From the NCBI GenBank assembly GCA_902762325.1, contig CACWNV010000026.1, forward strand, positions 1 to 35,794: a stretch of DNA of 35,794 nt, given 5' to 3'. This DNA comes from an uncultured Prevotellaceae bacterium (GTDB taxonomy: Bacteria; Bacteroidota; Bacteroidia; Bacteroidales; Bacteroidaceae). The position numbers were made by a program, and so were the translations under genes. Numbering within the stretch: position 1 is the first letter of the stretch; every line of letters begins with the position of its first letter. This document shows, piece after piece, positions 15,264-23,319 of the stretch. The notes under the pieces were generated by a model. It was given only the letters and a program-made list of their open reading frames with translations. It did no database searches and had not been told where the DNA came from.

Positions 15264-18200
15264 ATGGCTAAGAGATTTGCCGAACATAACGGTTTGGATC
15301 TGACCGATGTCAATAACAAGATCTTGAGTGAATGGAAGCGATGGGATGTCTTCCACCGGAGTATTTCAGAACGTGAGAAATGTCCACAATTTGTGTTTTT
15401 TGAAGGACCTCCATCTGCAAACGGACATCCTGGTATTCACCATGTACTTGCTCGTGCTATTAAAGATACCTTCAATCGTTACAAGACGATGAAGGGATAT
15501 CAGGTTCATCGTAAAGCAGGATGGGATACCCACGGGCTTCCTGTAGAGTTAGGAGTAGAGAAAGAACTCGGCATCACTAAGGCCGATATTGATAATACGG
15601 AGTCGAAGAACTATATATCCACGGAAGACTACAATCGCAAATGCCGTGAGAATGTCATGAAGTTTACTGCTGAATGGCGCGACTTGACAGAACGTATGGG
15701 CTATTTTGTAGACCTCGATCATCCTTATATCACTTATGATACCAAGTACATCGAAACGCTTTGGTGGTTACTTCGCCAGCTTTATGACAAGGGCTTGCTC
15801 TATAAAGGCTATACGATTCAGCCTTATTCGCCTGCTGCAGGTACCGGCCTTTCTAGTCATGAGCTGAACCAACCGGGTTGTTATCGTGATGTAAAGGATA
15901 CAACATGTACAGCTCTTTTTGAAGCAGTTGATCCGAAAGAAGAATGGACAAAATGGGGTAAGCCTTGTTTTGCTGCATGGACAACGACTCCTTGGACGCT
16001 CCCTTCCAACACAGCTCTTTGTGTCGGTCCTAAGATTGATTATGTAGCGGTGGAGACTTATAACTCATACAATGCAGAGAAGATTACTCTTATCATGGCA
16101 GAAGTTCTTGTCAATACATATCTGAATCCAGAAGGACAGATAACTGATGATGGCGAGATGCCTGAATATAAGAAAGGTGAGAAGTTTGTACCCTATCGTA
16201 TTATCGGACATTACAAAGGTACAGAACTGGAAGGCTTGCATTACAAGCAGCTTATGCCTTGGGTTAAGCCGAGTGCAAAGTTAGACAAGAACGCTGCTGA
16301 CTATGTGAAGGCCTTTGCTGAGAGCCACCCTGAAAACATCTTCGAAGGGGAGACCGGCAAGGATCAGTTCGTGGAAATGGAAAGTCAGGCTTTCCGTGTC
16401 ATTCTCGGTGACTATGTAACAACTGAAGATGGTACGGGAATTGTGCATATAGCTCCGACATTTGGTGCTGATGATGCCAAGGTGGCTAAAGATGCTTCTA
16501 TTCCAAGCCTCTTCCTTATTAATAAAAAAGGTGAAACCCGTCCAATGGTTGACCTCGAAGGAAAGTACTATCCAGTGGACGAACTTGATAAGAATTTTGT
16601 CAAGAACTGTGTCGATGTCGAAAAGTACGGTCATCATGCAGGTGATTATGTCAAGAATGCATACGCTCCTGAGTTTAATGTGAATGGCAAATACGATGAA
16701 AAGGCAGCTGCTAAAGCTGAAGATTTGAACATCGTTATCTGCATGGAGATGAAACAAGAGGGGACAGCATTCAGAATTGAAAAGCATGTGCACAACTATC
16801 CGCATTGCTGGCGTACGGACAAACCAGTGCTTTATTATCCTCTTGACAGCTGGTTTATTCGCAGTACAGCCAAGAAGGAGAGAATGTTTGAATTGAACAA
16901 GACGATTAACTGGCAGCCTGAATCAACAGGTACAGGACGTTTTGGTAACTGGTTAGAGAATCTGAATGACTGGAACCTGTCTCGTTCTCGTTTCTGGGGA
17001 ACACCACTTCCTATCTGGCGTGATGAAGATGGAAAAGAGATTTGTATAGGAAGCATCGAAGAGTTATATGCTGAGATAGATAAGGCCGTCGCTGCAAAGG
17101 TGATGGATAGTAACCCGTTCAGAGACAAAGGGTTTGTACCTGGGGATTATTCTCAGGAGAACTATGATAAGATTGATTTGCATCGTCCTTATGTAGATAA
17201 TATAGTACTTGTGTCGGAGAGCGGGAAACCGATGAAGAGAGAGACCGACCTTATTGATGTCTGGTTCGATAGCGGCTCAATGCCTTACGCTCAGGTACAT
17301 TATCCATTTGAGAATCGAGATGCTATTGATAAACGACTGGCTTTCCCTGCAGATTTCATCAATGAGGGAGTTGACCAGACACGTGGATGGTTCTTTACAC
17401 TCCATGCCATTGCTACGATGGTGTTTGATAGTGTTGCTTTCAAGAATGTCATTTCGACGGGTCTTGTGCTTGATTCCAAGGGAAATAAAATGTCAAAGCA
17501 TGTAGGCAATGTTGTCAATCCGTTTGAAATGATAGAGAAGTATGGCGCTGATGCTGTCAGATTCTATATGATGACCAATTCTGAACCATGGGATAATCTG
17601 AAGTTTGATCCTGAAGGTGTAGATGAAGTACGTCGCAAGTTATTTGGAACATTGTATAACACGTACTCATTCTTTGCTCTATATGCTAATGTTGACGGCT
17701 TTGATCCATCTGCTGTTGCGCCCATAGATTATTCCTCTCGTCCTGAAATTGACCGTTGGATTCTTTCTCGTGCCAATTCATTGATTAAAGGTGTTGATAA
17801 GGAACTGGATGACTTTGATCCTACTCGTGCAGGACGTCTTATCGATGCTTTTGTAAACGACGATTTGAGTAACTGGTATGTACGTCTGAATCGTAAACGA
17901 TTCTGGGGAAAGGATATGAGTGATGACAAACGCTCTGCTTACGAGACCTTATATACCTGTCTGATGACAGTTGCTAAACTGTTGGCTCCCTTTGCCCCGT
18001 TCTATGCTGACAGGCTCTATTGTGATTTAGGTGGAGAGAAAGAAAGTGTTCATTTGGATCTGTTCCCGGTGGCTGATGAATCTCTGATAGACCAGGATCT
18101 TGAAGCCCGTATGGAGATGGCTCAGACAATCACGTCAATGACTCTTGCTCTGCGTCGTAAGGTGAACATTAAAGTCCGTCAGCCCCTGCAGCAGATTATG

Positions 18201-18827
18201 ATACCGGCAGTCAGCGAAGAACAGAAGCAGCATATTGAAGCTGTTAAGGAACTGATAAAGACAGAGGTGAATGTGAAGGACCTGATTTTTGTTGAAGGAC
18301 AGGGCGTTCTTGTAAAAAAGGTGAAATGTAACTTCCGTACAATGGGTAAGAAGTTTGGTAAACTCATGAAGGGAATTGCTGCTGCCGTTGCCGAACTAAC
18401 ACAAGAGCAGATTGCCGAGCTTGATACGGTAGAAAAACTTCCGTTGACTGTTGCCGGAGAGAACGTCATCATAGAGAAAGAAGATGTCGAGATTATCAGT
18501 GAGGATATTCCTGGATGGCTTGTTGCCAATGAGGGCAATCTTACCGTTGCTCTTGAGGTAGAACTGACCGATGAGCTTCGACGTGAGGGTATGGCCCGTG
18601 AATTGATCAACCGAATCCAGAACATTAGAAAGGAGACAGGGCTTGAGATTACTGATCACATTAATGTGGTTATCGCTCCTAATGATCAGACCGATGCGGC
18701 TATTCAGTCGTTCGGAGAGTATATCAAGACCCAGGTGCTTGCTAATGCAATTACTATTGCTGACAATGATGGTATTAGTACAGAGTTTGATGATTTTAAT
18801 ATAAATATATTAGTAACCAAAGAATAG
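15264..18827 (+). CDS. ileS: Isoleucyl-tRNA synthetase, type 2 (IleRS2) with swapped GxHH signature
   Basis: This class I synthetase charges tRNA-Ile. The 1187 residues show the catalytic domain, the CP1 editing domain (TTTPWTLPSNTAL and VHIAPTFGADD), KMSKH at 742-746 and a long C-terminal region with ALRRKVNIKVRQPLQQ, characteristic of the eukaryote-like type 2 enzyme common in Bacteroidota. The first signature is unusual. In the GPPSANGHPGIHHVLAR segment the position that normally reads HxGH reads G57-I58-H59-H60, so first and third residues are exchanged. This GxHH form has been reported in some IleRS2 enzymes and linked to extreme mupirocin resistance. It heads a seven-gene run, and the next gene begins 4 bp after its stop. 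Confidence 0.97.
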   Translation: MAKRFAEHNGLDLTDVNNKILSEWKRWDVFHRSISEREKCPQFVFFEGPPSANGHPGIHHVLARAIKDTFNRYKTMKGYQVHRKAGWDTHGLPVELGVEKELGITKADIDNTESKNYISTEDYNRKCRENVMKFTAEWRDLTERMGYFVDLDHPYITYDTKYIETLWWLLRQLYDKGLLYKGYTIQPYSPAAGTGLSSHELNQPGCYRDVKDTTCTALFEAVDPKEEWTKWGKPCFAAWTTTPWTLPSNTALCVGPKIDYVAVETYNSYNAEKITLIMAEVLVNTYLNPEGQITDDGEMPEYKKGEKFVPYRIIGHYKGTELEGLHYKQLMPWVKPSAKLDKNAADYVKAFAESHPENIFEGETGKDQFVEMESQAFRVILGDYVTTEDGTGIVHIAPTFGADDAKVAKDASIPSLFLINKKGETRPMVDLEGKYYPVDELDKNFVKNCVDVEKYGHHAGDYVKNAYAPEFNVNGKYDEKAAAKAEDLNIVICMEMKQEGTAFRIEKHVHNYPHCWRTDKPVLYYPLDSWFIRSTAKKERMFELNKTINWQPESTGTGRFGNWLENLNDWNLSRSRFWGTPLPIWRDEDGKEICIGSIEELYAEIDKAVAAKVMDSNPFRDKGFVPGDYSQENYDKIDLHRPYVDNIVLVSESGKPMKRETDLIDVWFDSGSMPYAQVHYPFENRDAIDKRLAFPADFINEGVDQTRGWFFTLHAIATMVFDSVAFKNVISTGLVLDSKGNKMSKHVGNVVNPFEMIEKYGADAVRFYMMTNSEPWDNLKFDPEGVDEVRRKLFGTLYNTYSFFALYANVDGFDPSAVAPIDYSSRPEIDRWILSRANSLIKGVDKELDDFDPTRAGRLIDAFVNDDLSNWYVRLNRKRFWGKDMSDDKRSAYETLYTCLMTVAKLLAPFAPFYADRLYCDLGGEKESVHLDLFPVADESLIDQDLEARMEMAQTITSMTLALRRKVNIKVRQPLQQIMIPAVSEEQKQHIEAVKELIKTEVNVKDLIFVEGQGVLVKKVKCNFRTMGKKFGKLMKGIAAAVAELTQEQIAELDTVEKLPLTVAGENVIIEKEDVEIISEDIPGWLVANEGNLTVALEVELTDELRREGMARELINRIQNIRKETGLEITDHINVVIAPNDQTDAAIQSFGEYIKTQVLANAITIADNDGISTEFDDFNINILVTKE

Positions 18828-18831
18828 ACTT

Positions 18832-19212
18832 ATGGCAGAGAAAACACGTTATAGCGATGAGGAACTTGAAGAGTTCCGCGAGATAATCAATGAGAAAATC
18901 AGGTTGGCTCGTAGGGATTATGATGCTATGATGAAACAGTTGATGAATGCAGATGGCAACGATGTTGATGATACATCCCCTACATATAAAGCCCTTGAAG
19001 AAGGTAGTATGACACAAACTAAGGAAGAGCTTGTGCAGATGGCCTATCGTCAGCAAAAGTTCATTCAAGGTTTAGAAGCCGCCCTTGTACGTATAGAGAA
19101 TAAGACTTACGGTATCGACCGCATTACGGGTGAACTGATACCAAAGGAACGACTCCGCGTGGTACCTCATGCAACGCTTAGTGTGGCTTCGAAGAATGCA
19201 CGTAAGAAATGA
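18832..19212 (+). CDS. DksA/TraR-like protein without zinc-finger cysteines
   Basis: This 126-residue protein has an N-terminal charged helical region with DDTSPTYKALEEGS and a long helix (about 58-90). It ends in the DksA/TraR C-terminal signature ENKTYGIDRITGELIPKERLRVVPHATLSV. DksA-type proteins bind in the RNA polymerase secondary channel and adjust promoters with ppGpp. There is not a single cysteine here: the first zinc-ligand position in TYGIC reads Asp (TYGID). The C4 finger is therefore absent, as in the non-zinc DksA-like proteins. The conserved RL..VPHA turn suggests the fold is kept. It lies 4 bp after ileS and overlaps lspA by 4 bp. The target is unknown. Confidence 0.85.
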   Translation: MAEKTRYSDEELEEFREIINEKIRLARRDYDAMMKQLMNADGNDVDDTSPTYKALEEGSMTQTKEELVQMAYRQQKFIQGLEAALVRIENKTYGIDRITGELIPKERLRVVPHATLSVASKNARKK

Positions 19213-19883
19213 TGGATAGACGGCGACTTCTTTCGGATGGACAATTGGCATGGCTTATCATCATCGTTGCCCTGTTGATAGACCAGATAATCAAGATAGA
19301 GGTCAAGACGTCGATGTATCTTGGTGAGTCAATCCATATTACCGACTGGTTTTATATCAGTTTCATCGAGAACAACGGAATGGCTTTTGGCATGACCTTT
19401 TTCAATAAGCTCGTGCTAAGCCTTTTCCGCATTGTAGCCATTAGCGCCATTGCTATATATATATATAAGGTGATTAAGCGCCCCCACCGCGTGGGGTATG
19501 TCGTATGCCTGTCACTGATAATAGCCGGAGCAGCTGGCAATATGTTTGATTCCATGTTCTATGGATTGATATTCTGTGCATCTTCTCCTTTCTATTTGTC
19601 AGAGTTTGTGACCTTCGGAACGGGGTATGCACCCTTTTTGCAAGGTAAGGTAGTTGACATGTTTTATTTTCCTCTAATAAAGGGGACGTGGCCTTCTTGG
19701 ATGCCTTTTTGGGGCGGTGACGATTTTGTGTTCTTCTCTCCTGTATTTAATTTTGCCGATGCCTGTGTCAGCGTAGGAGTGATAATCCTACTGTTATTCT
19801 ATCGCAGGGAAATGGAGGCATTAGGTGAAACGATACATGGAAAGAAAGCTGATGATTCTGGCGACGAGAAAACAGAGGAGTAA
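19209..19883 (+). CDS. lspA: Lipoprotein signal peptidase (signal peptidase II)
   Basis: LspA is an inner-membrane aspartyl protease that removes the signal peptide of prolipoproteins ahead of the lipidated cysteine. The 224-residue protein has four membrane helices. The conserved blocks are LLIDQIIKI (Asp25), ENNGMAFG (54-61), GNMFDSMFYG with catalytic Asp114, and FNFADACVSVG with catalytic Asp184. The loop between the last two (about 120-175) is longer than in E. coli (about 164 residues overall), as is usual for Bacteroidota. A (TA)7 tract at 19454-19467 encodes Ile-Tyr-Ile-Tyr. The start overlaps the DksA-like stop; a second ATG follows immediately at 19212. A predicted lipoprotein, a direct substrate class, is the next gene. 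Confidence 0.95.
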   Translation: MMDRRRLLSDGQLAWLIIIVALLIDQIIKIEVKTSMYLGESIHITDWFYISFIENNGMAFGMTFFNKLVLSLFRIVAISAIAIYIYKVIKRPHRVGYVVCLSLIIAGAAGNMFDSMFYGLIFCASSPFYLSEFVTFGTGYAPFLQGKVVDMFYFPLIKGTWPSWMPFWGGDDFVFFSPVFNFADACVSVGVIILLLFYRREMEALGETIHGKKADDSGDEKTEE

Positions 19884-19900
19884 CTCAAAGGATTCTGTTG

Positions 19901-20803
19901 ATGAAGAGGATATTTGCGTTCATTCAAATTAGTTCCATCTTCGGCGTTTTGCTGTTGATGGGATGTGCACCCAGTGTCCCCGGGAAATACATTCAGCCCG
20001 GTGAGATGGAGGATATTCTCTATGACTATCATATCGCTGAAGCTATGGCTAACGATTATGAATCCAGGCGTGACACCCTGCTGATGCGTGTCTATAAGGC
20101 AGCGGTATTAAAGAAGCATGGGTACTCTGAAGCAGAGTTCGATTCTTCGATGGTTTATTATATGCGCCATGCCGACCGGTTGCACCATATCTATGAGTCT
20201 TTGGCGAAGAGATTAGAAAACAAGTCGGTGGCATTGGGCGGTGCTGCTAATGATTTCAGCAAATACTCCTCATCATCGTTATCGGGTGACACAGCAAATG
20301 TATGGACGGGAGATGCTACCTTTGTACTCATGCCCGTATCTGCTTTTAATACGTATTCTTTTAATGTGAAAGTCGACTCTTCGTATCATGCCGGTGACAA
20401 ACTGCTGCTTAATTTCGATACCCAGTTTATCTATCAGGATGGTATGCGAAATGGCGTTGCTCTCTTTGCCGTTAAATTGAAGAACGACAGTGTCATCTCC
20501 AGGAATGTGCACATGTCTGGCTCTTCTCATTATTCAGTTGAGATAGCAGATGTTGATCGTGTTGGCATCAAAGAAGTGAAAGGCTATTTCATCCTGAACA
20601 GATCTTATAATGCTTCTGCAGAGTCGCAGACAACCTTGAAATTAATGATAGTCAACCATATTTCTCTGGTATGTATTCATACAAAAGAACCTGAAAAAGT
20701 CCCGGAAAAGGATACGGTTGCTGTCCAAAAGGCTGATACGGTACTACCACCCAATCGGCAGATTCCCGTAAGACCTATTGTTGAACCATTGAAACAAAAA
20801 TAA
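19901..20803 (+). CDS. DUF4296-type lipoprotein
   Basis: This 300-residue predicted lipoprotein has a type II signal peptide with the lipobox LLMGC, Cys22 being the lipidation site. The first 100 mature residues (PGEMEDILYDYHIAEAMANDYE..., then a heptad-like helix around YYMRHADRLHHIYESLAKRLE) match the DUF4296 domain of Bacteroidota, of unknown function. A beta-rich region follows (about 130-260), and the tail from about 265 is rich in Lys, Pro and Val and probably unstructured. I choose the ATG at 19901; the frame extends one codon to a TTG. AAAGGA lies 14 bp upstream. It sits 17 bp after lspA, the gene for the enzyme that would process it. Confidence 0.85.
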   Translation: MKRIFAFIQISSIFGVLLLMGCAPSVPGKYIQPGEMEDILYDYHIAEAMANDYESRRDTLLMRVYKAAVLKKHGYSEAEFDSSMVYYMRHADRLHHIYESLAKRLENKSVALGGAANDFSKYSSSSLSGDTANVWTGDATFVLMPVSAFNTYSFNVKVDSSYHAGDKLLLNFDTQFIYQDGMRNGVALFAVKLKNDSVISRNVHMSGSSHYSVEIADVDRVGIKEVKGYFILNRSYNASAESQTTLKLMIVNHISLVCIHTKEPEKVPEKDTVAVQKADTVLPPNRQIPVRPIVEPLKQK

Positions 20804-20808
20804 TTATT

Positions 20809-21657
20809 ATGTTGAGTGTAAATGAACTTGAAGACCGTTTGATTGATCTTGCTTTTGCCGAGGATATTGGCGATGGTGATCATACCACGTTGTGTTGTAT
20901 TCCAGAGGATGCCATGGGTAAGTCGCATCTGCTGATAAAGGAGGATGGTATTCTTGCCGGAGTGGAAGTTGCAAAGCGGGTGTTCAGCCGTTTTGACCCG
21001 GATTTGAAAGTTGAAGTGCTCATTGAAGACGGTACTCCTGTGAAGGTGGGAGACATTGCCATGATTGTGTCTGGCAAAGTGCGCTCTCTTCTTCAGACAG
21101 AACGTCTGATGTTGAACATCATGCAACGTATGAGTGGCATTGCTACTGTTACAAATAAATATGTTGAGCGTTTGAAAGGTACTCATACACGTGTGCTGGA
21201 CACTCGTAAGACAACACCGGGACTTCGCATGCTTGAGAAACAGGCTGTGAAAATCGGTGGGGGCGTTAATCATCGCATTGGACTTTTTGACATGATTTTA
21301 CTGAAGGACAATCATGTGGATTTTTCCGGCGGGATTAAAAATGCCATCGACCGTTGTCATGCTTATCTGAAAGAGAAAGGACTTGACCTGAAAATTGAGA
21401 TTGAAGTGCGTAACTTCGATGAACTTCAACAGGTGCTTGATCATGGAGGGGTAGACCGTATCATGTTAGACAATTTCTCTGTTGAGAATACAAGGAAAGC
21501 TGTTGAACTGATTGACGGAAAGTACGAAACAGAGTCCTCAGGTGGCATCACCATTGATACACTTCGCAACTATGCGGAAGCGGGTGTGGATTTCATTTCT
21601 GTGGGCGCTCTTACTCATAGCGTGAAAGGACTCGATATGTCCTTCAAGGCTTGCTAA
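20809..21657 (+). CDS. nadC: Nicotinate-nucleotide pyrophosphorylase (carboxylating)
   Basis: NadC converts quinolinate and PRPP to nicotinate mononucleotide, CO2 and PPi, the entry point of de novo NAD synthesis. The 282 residues have the usual length and landmarks: EDIGDGDHTT near the N-terminus, LMLNIMQRMSGIATVT, the PRPP and quinolinate-binding block TRKTTPGLRMLEKQAVKIGG, HRIGLFDMILLKDNH, and a C-terminal SGGITIDTLRNYAEAGVDFISVG barrel strand. The gene lies 5 bp after the lipoprotein gene and 9 bp before the M23 peptidase gene. nadA and nadB are not in the window. Confidence 0.97.
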   Translation: MLSVNELEDRLIDLAFAEDIGDGDHTTLCCIPEDAMGKSHLLIKEDGILAGVEVAKRVFSRFDPDLKVEVLIEDGTPVKVGDIAMIVSGKVRSLLQTERLMLNIMQRMSGIATVTNKYVERLKGTHTRVLDTRKTTPGLRMLEKQAVKIGGGVNHRIGLFDMILLKDNHVDFSGGIKNAIDRCHAYLKEKGLDLKIEIEVRNFDELQQVLDHGGVDRIMLDNFSVENTRKAVELIDGKYETESSGGITIDTLRNYAEAGVDFISVGALTHSVKGLDMSFKAC

Positions 21658-21666
21658 GTCATCGTA

Positions 21667-23316
21667 ATGGGTTTATTACAGTATCTGATACTTGCTGCAT
21701 CCATTACCTTTGGCTCGCCAGTTCATTATGCAATATCCTTAGCGGGAAACTTTGGAGAACCGCGTCCTAATCATTTTCATGGAGGACTGGACATAAAGAC
21801 CGACCGAGAAGAGGGGAAACCAATCTTCTCGATTGGTGATGGTTATGTGTCGCATGTCACCATTGGAGTGGGGGGGTATGGCAATGCTGTGTACGTTCAT
21901 CATCCTGAAGGTTTTACAAGTGTCTATTGTCATTTGCAGCGGTTTTCTCCCCAGATTACCGCAATGGTGCGCAAATGGCAGTATCAGCATCATCTGGCAG
22001 AGGGTGAGATACGATTCCGCCCCACCGACTTCCCAGTAGTGAAAGGACAACTGATAGCGGTGAGTGGGAACACAGGTTCTTCCATGGGACCCCATCTGCA
22101 TCTGGAAATCCATGAGACAAACACTTGGAACATGGTTGACCCGATGGAATTCTTTGACGACAAGATAACTGATACTATGGCTCCTGTTGCTCATGCGTTT
22201 ATGGCTTATCCGCAAAAGGGAACAGGTGTCTTCAATCAGCTTTCTGACAATCAGGACTTTCCGTTTACCCATCAGCATCTCGACCAGCAGTTCACGGCAT
22301 GGGGTAAAGTTGGATTTGGCTTGTGGGCTGATGATTACATGGATAACTCGGAAAACATATACGGTATAAGGAGTACTGCCTTGTACGTTGACGGTCACCT
22401 CGTTTTCCGTAGCGACGTGAGCAATGTCTCTATGGCGGACAATCTGGTTGTTAACGGATGGGGTGACTATGAGTATTTCATGGACCACTATGTGTGGTAT
22501 ATGAGGTCGTTTCTTAAACCGGGGATAATGCTGCCTGTAGTGAAAACGGATGCAAGTCGTGGAATCGTCAATTTTGATGAAGAGCGGGATTACCATTTGA
22601 TGTATGTCCTGACTGATTACAAAGGGAACGAGAGCCGCTACTCATTTACAGTCAGAGGTGAACGGACTGCTATTCCACCAGCAGCTCCATCTCGTCCTAT
22701 GCACACCCTTTTGCATAACAGGGTGAATAATTACCAGCTTCCTGGCATGCAGCTTGTCATAGGCCATCATCGTCTGATTGATGACTTGGAGATTGCCCCG
22801 AAAGTGTTCCATTTATCGAAAGGATTGTCGGACGCTTATCTTTTGGCTGACCGTCATTGTCCTTTGCTTGACAATTCACGTATTTGTCTGCGACTGAAAC
22901 ATCCGGTTCCTGACTCTTCAAAGCTCTATATTGTGGGAAAAGGCAAAACTGACCGATATATAGGTGGGCAGTTTAAGGACGGTTGGGTTACTGGCTATAC
23001 ACATGATTTAGGCTTGCTTTATGAACTTGCCTACGATGATTTACCCCCATATATTGAATATGTGGGGCAACGGACAGTCAATGACTCATTGTTCGTCTGG
23101 TTCTGGCTGAGTGACAAAGGGAGTGGGATTCATCATCACGAGGCCTATATTGACAATCAGTTTGTCTTGTTTGAAAAACTTGATAAGTCGGATGTCGTTG
23201 TCTGTAAAATGCCAGAGACACCTGTACGTAGGAAAGAACAATGGAGAGAGTTGCGACTGATAGCTGTTGATAACCGAAATAATAAAAATGAACTGAAGAC
23301 ACAAATCTATTATTAG
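21667..23316 (+). CDS. Exported M23-family metallopeptidase
   Basis: This 549-residue protein has a hydrophobic N-terminus (GLLQYLILAASITFG) that looks like a signal peptide. An M23 (LytM/lysostaphin-like) domain follows at about 25-170. The zinc ligands are visible as H38-x3-D42 in HFHGGLD and H143-x-H145 in GPHLHLEIH, with HLQRFS between them. The family cleaves peptidoglycan cross-links, and because H-x3-D and H-x-H are both intact, activity is plausible. About 380 further residues form a beta-rich C-terminal region without recognised motifs. This architecture, a short M23 domain with a long unique tail, is seen in Bacteroidota. It is followed after 3 bp by the C69 dipeptidase gene. Confidence 0.9.
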   Translation: MGLLQYLILAASITFGSPVHYAISLAGNFGEPRPNHFHGGLDIKTDREEGKPIFSIGDGYVSHVTIGVGGYGNAVYVHHPEGFTSVYCHLQRFSPQITAMVRKWQYQHHLAEGEIRFRPTDFPVVKGQLIAVSGNTGSSMGPHLHLEIHETNTWNMVDPMEFFDDKITDTMAPVAHAFMAYPQKGTGVFNQLSDNQDFPFTHQHLDQQFTAWGKVGFGLWADDYMDNSENIYGIRSTALYVDGHLVFRSDVSNVSMADNLVVNGWGDYEYFMDHYVWYMRSFLKPGIMLPVVKTDASRGIVNFDEERDYHLMYVLTDYKGNESRYSFTVRGERTAIPPAAPSRPMHTLLHNRVNNYQLPGMQLVIGHHRLIDDLEIAPKVFHLSKGLSDAYLLADRHCPLLDNSRICLRLKHPVPDSSKLYIVGKGKTDRYIGGQFKDGWVTGYTHDLGLLYELAYDDLPPYIEYVGQRTVNDSLFVWFWLSDKGSGIHHHEAYIDNQFVLFEKLDKSDVVVCKMPETPVRRKEQWRELRLIAVDNRNNKNELKTQIYY

Positions 23317-23319
23317 CGT

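Noticed and set aside
21739-22596. Minus-strand reading frame of 285 codons
   Set aside because: It lies wholly inside the M23 peptidase gene, whose zinc motifs are in the other frame. The antisense product is rich in His and Arg without a recognisable pattern.
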